This document shows, one piece after another, positions 16,039 to 24,748 of a stretch of DNA of 64,000 nucleotides. The DNA lies in the NCBI GenBank assembly GCA_902787025.1, contig CADAER010000001.1:1-64000 (forward strand), given 5' to 3'. The stretch's first letter is position 1. Every line of letters begins with the position of its first letter. Under the pieces are notes generated by a model. The model had not been told where the DNA came from and did not search any database. It saw nothing but the letters and a program-made list of their open reading frames with translations. The DNA is from Oscillospiraceae bacterium (GTDB taxonomy: Bacteria > Bacillota > Clostridia > Oscillospirales > Acutalibacteraceae). The position numbers and the translations under genes are program-made.

Positions 16039-17634
16039 ATGAAGATTATGTTTATCGGGGCAGACCACGAGGTTACGGGTTCCTGCACACTCATCGAGGC
16101 GTGCGGAAAAAGGATAATGATTGACTGCGGAATGGAACAGGGCGCCGATATTTTCGAAAACTGCTCTCTGCCCGTCGCTCCGGGCGAGATTGACGCCGTC
16201 TGCCTCACTCACGCGCACATTGACCACAGCGGCAAGCTGCCGAACCTTGTCTCCAACGGATTCGGAGGTCCTATTTATATGACCGCCGCCACGGCGAAGC
16301 TCGCGAGCATTATGCTGCGTGATTCCGCCCATATTCAGGAATCCGAGGCGCAGTGGCGCAACAAAAGAGCGAAACGCACGGGCGAGGAGGAGTATGTTCC
16401 ACTCTACACGATAGACGACGTTGAAAAAACTCTTCCGCTTTTTGTGTCATACAGATATAACGAGGATGTTTCGATATGCGACGGCATTTCAATCCGCTTT
16501 ACGGATGCGGGACATCTGCTCGGCTCGTCGAATATTCTTTTCACCATTACCGAAAACGGAATTACGAAAACCGTGCTTTTTTCGGGCGATCTGGGCAATG
16601 TCAACCGCCCGCTCATCAAAAATCCGCAGACTCCTCCGCACGCAGATTATGTTGTGTGCGAGTCAACCTACGGCGACAGGCTTCACGCGAAGGAGCCTGA
16701 TTACGCGGGCGATCTTGCGGCGATTATCGATGAGACGCTCGGAAAGGGCGGGAATGTCGTTATTCCCGCTTTCGCCGTCGGACGCACGCAGGAGCTGCTG
16801 TATCTTATCAGGATAATCAAGGAAAGAGGACTGTCGCAGGTCGGGAATTTCCCTGTTTATGTCGATTCGCCGCTCGCGATTGAGGCGACACATATTTATT
16901 CTTCCGAGGTTTCCGAATTTTTCGATGACGAAACGGTGAACCTGCTGGCGCAGGGCATAAATCCCATATCTTTCCCGAATCTGAGAACAGCCGTGACGAG
17001 CACGGAATCCGCTGCTATAAACACGGATCCCGAGCCGAAGGTTATAATCTCCGCTTCGGGTATGTGTGAGGCGGGCAGAATACGCCACCACCTGAAGCAC
17101 AACCTCTGGCGCGATGAGAGCACAGTGCTTTTCGCGGGCTACCAGAGTGAGGGAACCCTCGGCAGAAAACTGCTCGACGGAGCGGAAATCGTCAAGATAT
17201 TCGGTGAGGAGATACTCGTCAAAGCACGCATTATTCGGATGAACGGTTTCAGCTCGCACGCCGACCGAAATATGCTTCTCGACTGGCTCAGGGAAGTTGA
17301 CGCGGATTTCATATTCATAAATCACGGAGAAGATTCCGTGGCCGATTATTTCGCGAACACGGCGCATACCGAACTCGGAAAACCCGCGGTTGCGCCTTAC
17401 AGCGGCGATGTTTACGACCTTGCGGAAGGAACCTGCATTGAGAAAGCGGCAATAAGACGCACCGAGAGCAAAAAGAACCTTGCGAACAAGAGGGCGAAGA
17501 CGGTTTACGAGCGCCTTATCGCGGCAGGCTTCCGTCTTCAGAAGCTCATTGAATCCGTCAAGGGCATGTCGAATAAGGATATCGCGAAACTCACAAGCCA
17601 GATTAACAATCTGTGTGAAAAATGGGAAGACTGA
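16039..17634 (+). CDS. Metallo-beta-lactamase-fold beta-CASP hydrolase, probable RNA exonuclease
   Basis: A 531-aa cytoplasmic protein of the CPSF73-like group. The zinc motif is HAHIDH at 58-63 in CLTHAHIDHSG, followed by GHLLGSSNI and VLFSGDLGN. The beta-CASP and C-terminal motifs include FAVGRTQELL, SASGMCEAGRIRHHLKHN and NGFSSHADRNML. Such enzymes process RNA, acting as endo- or exonucleases. The last 60 residues are a basic extension. AAGGAGG lies before the ATG. It is monocistronic, with its own promoter and terminator. Confidence 0.88.
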   Translation: MKIMFIGADHEVTGSCTLIEACGKRIMIDCGMEQGADIFENCSLPVAPGEIDAVCLTHAHIDHSGKLPNLVSNGFGGPIYMTAATAKLASIMLRDSAHIQESEAQWRNKRAKRTGEEEYVPLYTIDDVEKTLPLFVSYRYNEDVSICDGISIRFTDAGHLLGSSNILFTITENGITKTVLFSGDLGNVNRPLIKNPQTPPHADYVVCESTYGDRLHAKEPDYAGDLAAIIDETLGKGGNVVIPAFAVGRTQELLYLIRIIKERGLSQVGNFPVYVDSPLAIEATHIYSSEVSEFFDDETVNLLAQGINPISFPNLRTAVTSTESAAINTDPEPKVIISASGMCEAGRIRHHLKHNLWRDESTVLFAGYQSEGTLGRKLLDGAEIVKIFGEEILVKARIIRMNGFSSHADRNMLLDWLREVDADFIFINHGEDSVADYFANTAHTELGKPAVAPYSGDVYDLAEGTCIEKAAIRRTESKKNLANKRAKTVYERLIAAGFRLQKLIESVKGMSNKDIAKLTSQINNLCEKWED

Positions 17635-17665
17635 TGTATTGTTTTAAAACCAGATAAACAACATT

Positions 17666-17705
17666 AAAGAGGCGCTTTTTTATGAAAAGCGGCCTCTTGT
17701 TTTTT
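17666..17705 (+). terminator. Terminator after the beta-CASP gene
   Basis: AAGAGGCGCTTTT pairs with AAAAGCGGCCTCTT around a short loop, then GTTTTTTG follows. Confidence 0.75.
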
Positions 17706-17767
17706 GTGGGACAAAAAGAGAACATCCGCAGTTGTATAGTTAAGCAAACAACAAACGGAGGTAAAGA

Positions 17768-18748
17768 ATGGATATCTGCAGATTTGTTAATTCAACAGCC
17801 ATAAGAGAATATCTTAAAGAAACCGGTTACAGTTTCAATACTCTCGAAGCGGCGTATCTCATATACTTTTTCAAGGGGCTCACGCTTAAAGAAAAGCACG
17901 ACGCATGGAAGGAAGTTATTGAAACAATGCCGGATATGTCTCCCGCGAAGGAGCTGCCTTATTGCAGATGGGACTGCTTTAAAGACAGCATTCACGACTG
18001 CCTGAAACAACATATTGAAAACGAGGACAGGCTTGTCGAAGAGGTTTCGGCAATAAAGGAAGGGGCGTTCCTGTGCCGGTTTTATGGCAGCGAGGGCGAA
18101 GAATGGTCAGACAGATACCTTGCGACCGATATTGATGACGTTGAAGATAAAATTGCGATGGAAATATCGGAGGATGACGACGATGAAATCGAAATGATTG
18201 AAATAATATGTAAATCAAACAAAAACAATAAAGAGTATGCCGTTACAAAAAACAGGAACGGAGAAACAATCTCCGTTTATGCGGAAATGAAAAGATCCTC
18301 AATTGAGTGGCAGATAAGGGATATGTGGTTCGATATTCCGATTCCCTTCAAGAAAGGTGATATTTTATTTGATCCTGAGATGTTGAAAACAAGGGGTCCT
18401 TTTGTGCTGGTTGATACAGCGCCCGAATACTACAGGAGAGAAGGGTTGAAAGGCGTAGTTGACTATACGGATATGAGCGTATCCGGGTGTTTTCAGGATA
18501 AGAAAGGCAGGCTTTGCGGTGATAATATGGACGACTATCTTTCGCTGGAATACTATCCGGAAAAAGAACTGCGGGGATACAACAGAACGCTGGTTGCCGT
18601 GAGCAGGTTTTTGAAGGGTGAAATAGATGAGGTTCTTTTTGCAAATGCTTACGACAGCATACTTTTGCAGGAACAGGCAAAGGAGGCTCTGCCGAAAATG
18701 TATAGAGAGGAAACACTGGAACAGTTGAAAATCCTTGAAAAACAATGA
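17768..18748 (+). CDS. Uncharacterised protein, tandem paralogue 1
   Basis: A 326-aa soluble acidic protein with no signal peptide, membrane segment or motif I recognise. The N-terminus (MDICRFVNSTAIREYL, then YSFNTLEAAYLIYFFKGLTLKEKHDAWKEVIETMPD) resembles a family of hypothetical proteins in gut Firmicutes, as far as I recall, with no known function. Other clear segments are KNRNGE, IEWQIRDMWFDIPIPFKKGDIL, FVLVDTAPEYYRR and DDYLSLEYYPEKELRGYNRTL. The KKGDIL-FVLV part suggests a small beta domain. GGAGG precedes the ATG. The gene is repeated immediately downstream, including about 50 bases of 5' flank. Its function cannot be assigned. Confidence 0.75.
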   Translation: MDICRFVNSTAIREYLKETGYSFNTLEAAYLIYFFKGLTLKEKHDAWKEVIETMPDMSPAKELPYCRWDCFKDSIHDCLKQHIENEDRLVEEVSAIKEGAFLCRFYGSEGEEWSDRYLATDIDDVEDKIAMEISEDDDDEIEMIEIICKSNKNNKEYAVTKNRNGETISVYAEMKRSSIEWQIRDMWFDIPIPFKKGDILFDPEMLKTRGPFVLVDTAPEYYRREGLKGVVDYTDMSVSGCFQDKKGRLCGDNMDDYLSLEYYPEKELRGYNRTLVAVSRFLKGEIDEVLFANAYDSILLQEQAKEALPKMYREETLEQLKILEKQ

Positions 18749-18815
18749 TAAAAAAAGTATGAAAAGGGAACATCAGCGGTTGTAAAGTTGAGCAAACAAC
18801 AAACGGAGGTAAAGA

Positions 18816-19802
18816 ATGGATATCTGCAGATTTGTAAGTTCAAAAGCCGTAAGGAAATACCTTGAAGAAACCGGTTACAGTTTCAATACTCTCGAAGCGG
18901 CGTATCTCATATATTTTTGCAAGGGGCTAACGCTTAAAGAAAAGCACAACGCATGGAAAGAAGTTATTGAAACAATGCCCGATATGTCTCCCGCGAAGGA
19001 GCTGCCTCATTGCAGCTGGTGCTGCTTTGAAGACAGTATTCACGACTGCTTGAAACAACATATGGAAAACGAGGACAGGCTTGTCGAAACTGTTTCTGCA
19101 ATAAAAGAAGGGGCGTTTTTGGGGCTGTTTTATGACAGCGGCGGCGGGGAGTGGTCAAAATGCATTGCGACCGATATTGATGACATTGAAGATAAAATTG
19201 CGATGGAAATATCGAAGGATTACTATGGCGTAATCAAAAAAATTGAAGTAATATGCAAATCAAACAAACACAACAAAGAGTATATTGTTACGAAAAACAG
19301 GAACGGAGAAATTATGTCTGTTTCCACAGAGATGGACAGAGACACAATTGAGTGGCAGATTGAGGATATGTGGTTCGATATCCCGACTCCTTTCAAGAAA
19401 GGTGATATTTTAATTGACCCGGACAGACCGGAATCAAGCGGTTTTTGGGACGGTCCGTTTGTGCTGATTGAAACAGCGCCCGAATTCTACAAAAGAAAAG
19501 GACGGAAAGGCGGGTGTGATTTTTCTGATATGACCGCGTTCGGATATTTTCAGGATGAAAAAGGCAGACTTTACGATGAGGTTATGCACGATTATCTTTC
19601 GCTGGAGTATTATCCTGAAAAAGAACTGTGTGGATACAACAGAACGCTGGTTGCCCTGAGCAGACTTGTGAAGGGTGAAATAGATGAGGTTCTTTTCGCA
19701 AACGCTTACGACTGCATACTTTTGCAGGAACAGGCAAAGGAGGTTTTGCCGGAAATGTATACAGAAGAAACACTGAAACAGTTGAAAATCCTTGAAAAAT
19801 AA
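18816..19802 (+). CDS. Uncharacterised protein, tandem paralogue 2
   Basis: A 328-aa copy of the previous protein, about three-quarters identical by eye. The N-terminal 90 and C-terminal 90 residues are most conserved; the acidic stretch around 115-150 and a three-residue insertion (SGFWDGPFVLIE) are most changed. The same SD and upstream block (AGCAAACAACAAACGGAGG) precede both genes. No terminator separates them, so they are probably co-transcribed. Divergence without frame damage suggests both are under selection. Function unknown; possibly paired or subunit-like roles, but that is speculation. Confidence 0.75.
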   Translation: MDICRFVSSKAVRKYLEETGYSFNTLEAAYLIYFCKGLTLKEKHNAWKEVIETMPDMSPAKELPHCSWCCFEDSIHDCLKQHMENEDRLVETVSAIKEGAFLGLFYDSGGGEWSKCIATDIDDIEDKIAMEISKDYYGVIKKIEVICKSNKHNKEYIVTKNRNGEIMSVSTEMDRDTIEWQIEDMWFDIPTPFKKGDILIDPDRPESSGFWDGPFVLIETAPEFYKRKGRKGGCDFSDMTAFGYFQDEKGRLYDEVMHDYLSLEYYPEKELCGYNRTLVALSRLVKGEIDEVLFANAYDCILLQEQAKEVLPEMYTEETLKQLKILEK

Positions 19803-19805
19803 TAA

Positions 19806-19833
19806 AAAGGGATGTCCCGCGGGACATCCCTTT
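19806..19833. terminator. Perfect 28-bp palindrome terminator
   Basis: AAAGGGATGTCCCG and its exact complement are adjacent. The T-run is strong on the minus strand (after purC) and weak on plus, so it mainly ends purBC. Confidence 0.75.
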
Positions 19834-19851
19834 CTGTATCTGCAATACTGA

Positions 19852-20571
19852 TTATTTGTCGCTCATTACTCTGCCGAAAATTTCGGTGTAGGCGTCTTCA
19901 ACACCGCCCATATCGCGGCGGAAACGGTCCTTGTCAAGTTTTTCGTTTGTTTTAGCGTCCCAGAAACGGCAGGTGTCGGGAGAGATTTCATCCGCGAGAA
20001 CGATTGTGCCGTCCGCTGTTTTGCCGAACTCGAGTTTGAAGTCAACAAGTTTAACGCCGAAGTTGAGGAAATATGCCTTGAGAACTTCGTTTACTTTGAA
20101 AGCCATATTTTTGATAAGTTCGATTTCTTCCTTTGTCGCGAGTTTAAGCGCGAGAGCGTGATAAGCGTTGAGAAGCGGATCGTGAAGGTCGTCGTTCTTG
20201 TAGGAAAACTCGATTGTGGGCTCGTCAAAAACAATGCCCTCTTCAACGCCGTAGCGCTGCGCGAAATGACCTGCGGAAATGTTGCGGATAATAACTTCAA
20301 GAGGAACGATGGAGACCTTTTTGACTATGGTGTCTCTCTCGTTGATTTCTTTTACGAAATGGGTGGGAACGCCTTCTTTTTCAAGAAGCTGCATAAGGAA
20401 ATTGCTCATCTGATTGTTGATAACGCCCTTGCCGGAGATGGTTCCCTTTTTGAGACCGTCGTTCGCGGTAGCGTCATCCTTGTAGGAAACGATAACATAG
20501 TTTTCATCTTCCGTGGCGAAAACCTTTTTCGCTTTGCCTTCATACATCTGAGCCTGTTTTGTAAGTTCCAT
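19852..20571 (-). CDS. purC: SAICAR synthetase
   Basis: A 239-aa purine biosynthesis enzyme joining CAIR and aspartate using ATP. Recognisable parts are YEGKAKKVFATED, VPTHFVKEIN, VPLEVIIRNISAGHFAQRYG and DFKLEFGKTADGTIVLADEISPDTCRFWD. The ATG at 20571 (MELTKQ) has GGAG at good spacing and gives the usual family length; an upstream in-frame ATG at 20604 abuts the purB stop. Second gene of the purB-purC pair. Confidence 0.96.
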   Translation of the reverse strand: MELTKQAQMYEGKAKKVFATEDENYVIVSYKDDATANDGLKKGTISGKGVINNQMSNFLMQLLEKEGVPTHFVKEINERDTIVKKVSIVPLEVIIRNISAGHFAQRYGVEEGIVFDEPTIEFSYKNDDLHDPLLNAYHALALKLATKEEIELIKNMAFKVNEVLKAYFLNFGVKLVDFKLEFGKTADGTIVLADEISPDTCRFWDAKTNEKLDKDRFRRDMGGVEDAYTEIFGRVMSDK

Positions 20572-20603
20572 ATTTTTACTCTCCTTAAAGAATTTATTTA
20601 TCA

Positions 20604-22037
20604 TTAAACTGTTACCGTGGCGTCAACGCCCAACAGTTCTTTGCGTTTTTCAAGCGCGGGTCTGACATAATTGCCGAGGTAGTCCTCGGTCTGCATTGTG
20701 GCGCATCCCGTGAACTTGCGCGGGTCGACAATTTCATCAAGCTCTTCTTTCGTGAGATTGAAACGGCTGTCATTGAGTATGCGTTCAAGCAGGTTGTTGT
20801 TCGAGCCGTTGAGTTTTATCTCTTTTGTAACTGCGACGGAGTGTTCTCTTATTGCCTCGTGAAGCTCCTGACGGTCGCCGCCCTTCTGAACGCAGTGCAT
20901 AAGAATATTCTCGGTTGCCATATATGGAAGCTCTTCAAGAAGGTGTTTTTCCGCGACCTTCGGATAGATTGTGCCGCCCGTGACGATGTTGATATAGAGA
21001 CTGAGTATTGCGTCAACCGCGAGGAACGCTTCGGGAATGGCGATTCTCTTATTCGCGGAGTCGTCGAGAGTTCTTTCAAACCACTGCGCGCTCGCCGTTA
21101 TTGCGGGGTTGATTAAATCAGCCATAACATAGCGGGCGAGCGAGGCGATTCTCTCACTGCGCATGGGATTGCGTTTGTATGCCATCGCGGAGGAGCCTAC
21201 CTGTTTTGATTCGAACGGCTCGTCAAACTCCTTGAGGTGCGAGAGCAGACGGGTGTCGTTTGAGAATTTTGCCGCGCTCTGCGCTATTCCGCACAAAACG
21301 GAAACAACATCAAAGTCATTTTTGCGTGTGTATGTCTGCCCCGATACCGGGAAGACAGCGTCAAAGCCCATTTTCTCCGCTATAAGCATTTCGAGTTTCT
21401 TGACCTTTTCGTAATCGCCGTCAAACAGGGCGAGGAAGCTTGCTCCAGTGCCCGTTGTGCCTTTGCAGCCGAGCAGCTTTAAGTTGCCGAGTCTGAATTC
21501 CACGCTTTCAAGGTCGAGCATTAAATCCTGAAGCCAGAGAGTCGCGCGTTTGCCTACCGTTGTGGGCTGAGCCGCCTGGAAATGCGTGAAGGCGAGGCAG
21601 GGTGTGTCTTTGTGCTTTTCCGCGAAATCGGCAACGACGCTTATGCAGTTGACAAGCTTTTTGCGGATGAGTTCGAGCGCCGCTCTCATCTGGATAATAT
21701 CCGTATTGTCGCCGACATAGCAGGATGTCGCGCCGAGATGAATAATCGGCATGGCCTTCGGGCAAATGTCGCCGTATGCGTGAATGTGAGCCATAACATC
21801 GTGGCGCAGTTCGCTCTCATACTTTTTCGCCGCGTCGTAATCTATGTCGTAAATATGCGCTTTAAGTTCGGCAATCTGTTCGTCCGTGATGTCGAGACCG
21901 AGTTCCTTCTCGCTTTCCGCAAGTGCGATCCAGAGTTTGCGCCAAGTGGAAAACTTGGTGTCGTCGGAGAAAATCTTTTTCATCTCATCGCTTGAATAGC
22001 GAGAGCAAAGAGGGCTCTGATAAATGTCGTGTGCCAT
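20604..22037 (-). CDS. purB: Adenylosuccinate lyase
   Basis: A 477-aa fumarase/aspartase-superfamily lyase acting twice in purine synthesis: SAICAR to AICAR, and adenylosuccinate to AMP. The signature GSSAMAYKRNPMRSERI is present, as are HLGATSCYVGDNTD and TFSGNQ-equivalent FPVSGQTYTRKNDF. GGAG lies before the ATG. It precedes purC on the same transcript. The 100-base leader shows a TATAAT-like -10 at 22068-22073 with a weak -35 and no purine riboswitch core that I can see. Confidence 0.95.
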   Translation of the reverse strand: MAHDIYQSPLCSRYSSDEMKKIFSDDTKFSTWRKLWIALAESEKELGLDITDEQIAELKAHIYDIDYDAAKKYESELRHDVMAHIHAYGDICPKAMPIIHLGATSCYVGDNTDIIQMRAALELIRKKLVNCISVVADFAEKHKDTPCLAFTHFQAAQPTTVGKRATLWLQDLMLDLESVEFRLGNLKLLGCKGTTGTGASFLALFDGDYEKVKKLEMLIAEKMGFDAVFPVSGQTYTRKNDFDVVSVLCGIAQSAAKFSNDTRLLSHLKEFDEPFESKQVGSSAMAYKRNPMRSERIASLARYVMADLINPAITASAQWFERTLDDSANKRIAIPEAFLAVDAILSLYINIVTGGTIYPKVAEKHLLEELPYMATENILMHCVQKGGDRQELHEAIREHSVAVTKEIKLNGSNNNLLERILNDSRFNLTKEELDEIVDPRKFTGCATMQTEDYLGNYVRPALEKRKELLGVDATVTV

Positions 22038-22160
22038 ATTCCCGCTCCTTATTGAAATTGTAAAATTATTATATCATCCGAAGCCGAAAAAATAAAGAAG
22101 TTTTAATGTAAAATCTTTATATATAATTACGCCCGCGTTTGTTTATAATGCTGTATGCAA

Positions 22161-22184
22161 AAAGGAGCCCCGCGGGGCTCCTTT
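22161..22184 (-). terminator. Terminator of the LCAT-like gene
   Basis: AAAGGAGCCCCG and its exact complement CGGGGCTCCTTT are adjacent. A run of T follows on the minus strand. The rest of 22038-22160 holds the purB promoter region. Confidence 0.8.
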
Positions 22185-22197
22185 GAAAAAATGAATC

Positions 22198-23721
22198 TTA
22201 TTTTTTGAAAACGGAGAAAATGAGATTGAAAAGCTGCTCGAAGAAAAGCTTGAATCTGTCAAAGAAAGAAAGATTCGGAACGACGCCGTCGTCGGGTTCC
22301 AGTTCCAAGGTAGCGGAGTTGAAATGAAGGAATCTCGGGTATTCGGGGAATGTGTCAACAGTTGCCTGACCGTCGTGGAACATAAGCGTATTTACAAAGT
22401 CGTAAATGGAGTCATACTGCTTCGTATGACCGACACTGCGGATGAACCAGGTCTGTTCAGGGAACAGGCAGGTCGAGGCGTCAACCTGACCGTTGGGAGA
22501 AACAAGTTCGTTGCTTTCGTCAAATATATGGAAAATATTGTATTCCGAGCAGGTCGCGCCGAAGGACGCCGATTCTGTGTCAAGCACGCCGTCCGTCATC
22601 GTCTCCCAGGTTGAGGAAAGAGGAATCGACGAATAGCCGTAACGGGCAATAACATAGAGATTGCAGCCGTCGTTTATTTCATTCAAAAGATCTTCGCGCT
22701 TTGAGCGGATGCTTTCGTTATAGTGGTCGATTTTTTCGATGATTCCCGAATAGTCTTTGCCTGTTTCGGCGAGAACATCATTGAAGATGAAGTCAAAACC
22801 TTCGTCGAAATCCTTGTCGGGAATCATTGACCAGATAGCGGGCCACAGGCCGAAAAGGGGAACAACTGTCTTCGCGTAAAGCTCGTCGGATGATTCGAGC
22901 ATAAGCTTGTTCACGAAGTTTGAAATGAAGTCAACAAGACCGGCCTTCTGAAGCATCTCTATTACAACATCGATTATTTCGGAATACTGATTGCCCGAAA
23001 ATGTGCCGAGCAGGTAAGCGACAAGGGATTCCGCGCCCATACCGCTCAGATCGGTATCGCCACCGATGAAGAGGTTGCCCTTTATGATTTCCGAGGCGAA
23101 TCCCGCGCCGTAAACCGCGGTTGAGTTGTAGCAGACGCTTCGAATCGCATCGCAGCCGAACTGCTCAAAATAGCAGGTTGTAACAATACCGGCGTAGCTG
23201 TGGCAGTCAAGCACAACCTGATCGCAGCCGGAGTTTTCAATAATATAATTGATAAAATCATTGAGCTTTTTCGCGGCTTCAAACGGGTCGATTCTCCAGT
23301 CGAAAGTAAAGGTGTATTCGCCGTCTCTTTTGACTTCGTTCTTTTCGGGATAAATCATACAGGGACCGCTGCCGTTTGTTACTTCACCGCTTTCGTCAAG
23401 GAAGAGACCGTCAAACACCTTGTTCGCCTCTTCTGCAAAAACATCGGCGAATTTGTCCCAGTTGCGGTCGATGCTGAGCTTCGCGAGCGGACCGATAATA
23501 TTCTTGACAAGTTCAAGAATTTTGTCTGTTGTGGGCGGCCAGAGCTGTTCGCTTGTGTCATCGTTTTCGACAGCGTAGATTTTCGCGTTCATAAATCCGC
23601 GCATATCGATAACGGGGCAGGTCGCCGTGTAGGATGCCGCGAAACCGCTGAGCACGGGAACAACCGCGAGAACGGCAGCCAGAACAACGGCGATTACGCT
23701 TTTTACGAGCCTTTTTTTCAT
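22198..23721 (-). CDS. Secreted alpha/beta-hydrolase, LCAT/PGAP1-like
   Basis: A 507-aa exported protein: MKKRLVK start, hydrophobic core and cleavage likely after SGFA (about 28). The hydrolase part shows FTFDWRIDPFEAAKKLNDFINY and the nucleophile elbow DCHSYAG with S175, which matches lecithin-cholesterol acyltransferase and PGAP1-type lipases; the first elbow glycine is Cys. GGDTDLSGMG and VGHTKQYDS may carry further catalytic residues. The end is a Phe-rich amphipathic tail (FFDRFKLFFEQLFNLIF). It is probably an envelope esterase or lipase. It has its own promoter and terminator. Confidence 0.75.
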   Translation of the reverse strand: MKKRLVKSVIAVVLAAVLAVVPVLSGFAASYTATCPVIDMRGFMNAKIYAVENDDTSEQLWPPTTDKILELVKNIIGPLAKLSIDRNWDKFADVFAEEANKVFDGLFLDESGEVTNGSGPCMIYPEKNEVKRDGEYTFTFDWRIDPFEAAKKLNDFINYIIENSGCDQVVLDCHSYAGIVTTCYFEQFGCDAIRSVCYNSTAVYGAGFASEIIKGNLFIGGDTDLSGMGAESLVAYLLGTFSGNQYSEIIDVVIEMLQKAGLVDFISNFVNKLMLESSDELYAKTVVPLFGLWPAIWSMIPDKDFDEGFDFIFNDVLAETGKDYSGIIEKIDHYNESIRSKREDLLNEINDGCNLYVIARYGYSSIPLSSTWETMTDGVLDTESASFGATCSEYNIFHIFDESNELVSPNGQVDASTCLFPEQTWFIRSVGHTKQYDSIYDFVNTLMFHDGQATVDTFPEYPRFLHFNSATLELEPDDGVVPNLSFFDRFKLFFEQLFNLIFSVFKK

Positions 23722-23784
23722 TTTTAATCTCTCTTTTCCGAAAAGTTTTGAAAAAAATTCTTAAAAATTTATTAAGATGCTGAT

Positions 23785-23813
23785 ATTATATCACAACGGA
23801 TGTCGGATTTCAA
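23785..23813 (-). promoter_or_regulatory. Promoter of the LCAT-like gene
   Basis: On the minus strand TTGAAA (23813-23808), 17 nt, TATAAT (23790-23785) with extended -10 TG. The stretch 23815-24020 is AT-rich and shows no gene. Confidence 0.75.
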
Positions 23814-24022
23814 ACAATTTTAATTCTATTTTAACAAATATTGAGCCTTTCAATATGTAGTGTGATGATTTTATTTCAACCCCTACATATTATATATTTT
23901 ATACATTCTATATATATGCATTTCCGGACCGGGAAACACGAGGCGGCGTTTAAAAACCGTAAGCCTTGAAAAATAAGGTTTTTCGGTCTGCGGAAAAAAG
24001 TGAAAAAAATTTAAAAAAACAC

Positions 24023-24051
24023 TTGCATTTTAAAAAGCCTTGTGTTACTAT
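24023..24051 (+). promoter_or_regulatory. Promoter of the S10 ribosomal operon
   Basis: TTGCAT (24023-24028), 17 nt, TACTAT (24046-24051) with TG one base before (extended -10). The predicted start point is near 24058, leaving a leader of about 315 nt. Confidence 0.65.
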
Positions 24052-24057
24052 ACATAA

Positions 24058-24373
24058 GCACGCGTGCGACCAAGGGTGCTCTGTGCCCTTTTTAACCCGG
24101 TCGCAAACCGCGTATATGATATGCGATGATGCGGGAGGTGGCCGTCCTCTGAGACGGGGAATTTCCGCGGAGTATGTCCGATTTAAAACCGGGCGAATTG
24201 TGCTGCCGGAGCAGTCTGCCGTTCCCGGGCAGAACTGTGCGGCATTGCACCGAATTGCAAAATCACTCCATCCCGGAAATATTTCAGATTTCCGGCTTTT
24301 AAAGCGGAAGGGTGGAAACACCCGGCTCGGTGTAGTGATTTTCAAAGCCCGCCAAATTTAAGGAGGCGTTCAA
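24058..24373 (+). promoter_or_regulatory. Structured mRNA leader of the S10 operon
   Basis: A long untranslated leader with several well-formed helices. TGCGACC (24065-24071) pairs with GGTCGCA (24099-24105), extended by CGCG on both sides. CCGTC-GACGG lies at 24142-24157. TCTGCC-GGCAGA lies at 24215-24233. A three-way element has outer stem AAAATCACT (24259-24267)/AGTGATTTT (24334-24342), and inside it CCGGAAAT/ATTTCCGG (24273-24295) and GGGTG-GAAA-CACCC (24310-24323). S10 leaders are known to be autoregulated, for example by L4 in E. coli; whether this one binds L4 is inference. Confidence 0.65.
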
Positions 24374-24685
24374 ATGGCAGTCAAAGGGAAAATCAGAATC
24401 AGACTCAAGGGCTACGACCACAACCTTGTTGACAAGGCTGCGGAGACAATCGTAGAAACAGCGAAAAGAACAGGTGCTCAGGTATCAGGTCCCGTTCCTC
24501 TTCCCACAGAGAAAGAGATAGTCACCATTCTTCGCGCGGTCCACAAATACAAGGACTCCCGTGAGCAGTTCGAACAGCGCACACACAAAAGGCTTATCGA
24601 CGTAATCAGACCCTCGGCCAAAACAGTTGAGGCAATGACAGGTCTTGAGCTTCCCGCAGGCGTTGAAGTCGAAATCAAACTTTGA
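24374..24685 (+). CDS. rpsJ: 30S ribosomal protein S10
   Basis: A 103-aa protein of the 30S head; also NusE, which joins NusB/NusG in antitermination. Signatures are [15 protein letters not shown] and [25 protein letters not shown] is 8 bases before the ATG. First gene of the ribosomal superoperon, directly after the structured leader. Confidence 0.97.
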   Translation: MAVKGKIRIRLKGYDHNLVDKAAETIVETAKRTGAQVSGPVPLPTEKEIVTILRAVHKYKDSREQFEQRTHKRLIDVIRPSAKTVEAMTGLELPAGVEVEIKL

Positions 24686-24748
24686 TTTCAGTCGTCGGCA
24701 GGTCAAGTTGGCACGACCAACCAATAACCTAAAGGAGGAAAGCATTAA

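Noticed and set aside
22038..22160. Purine riboswitch upstream of purB
   Set aside because: The leader is too short and lacks the conserved junction and loop sequences; only a promoter-like -10 is visible.
23966..24361. A 131-codon + frame over the S10 leader
   Set aside because: It starts upstream of the promoter, runs through the leader hairpins, has no SD at its ATG and no family resemblance.
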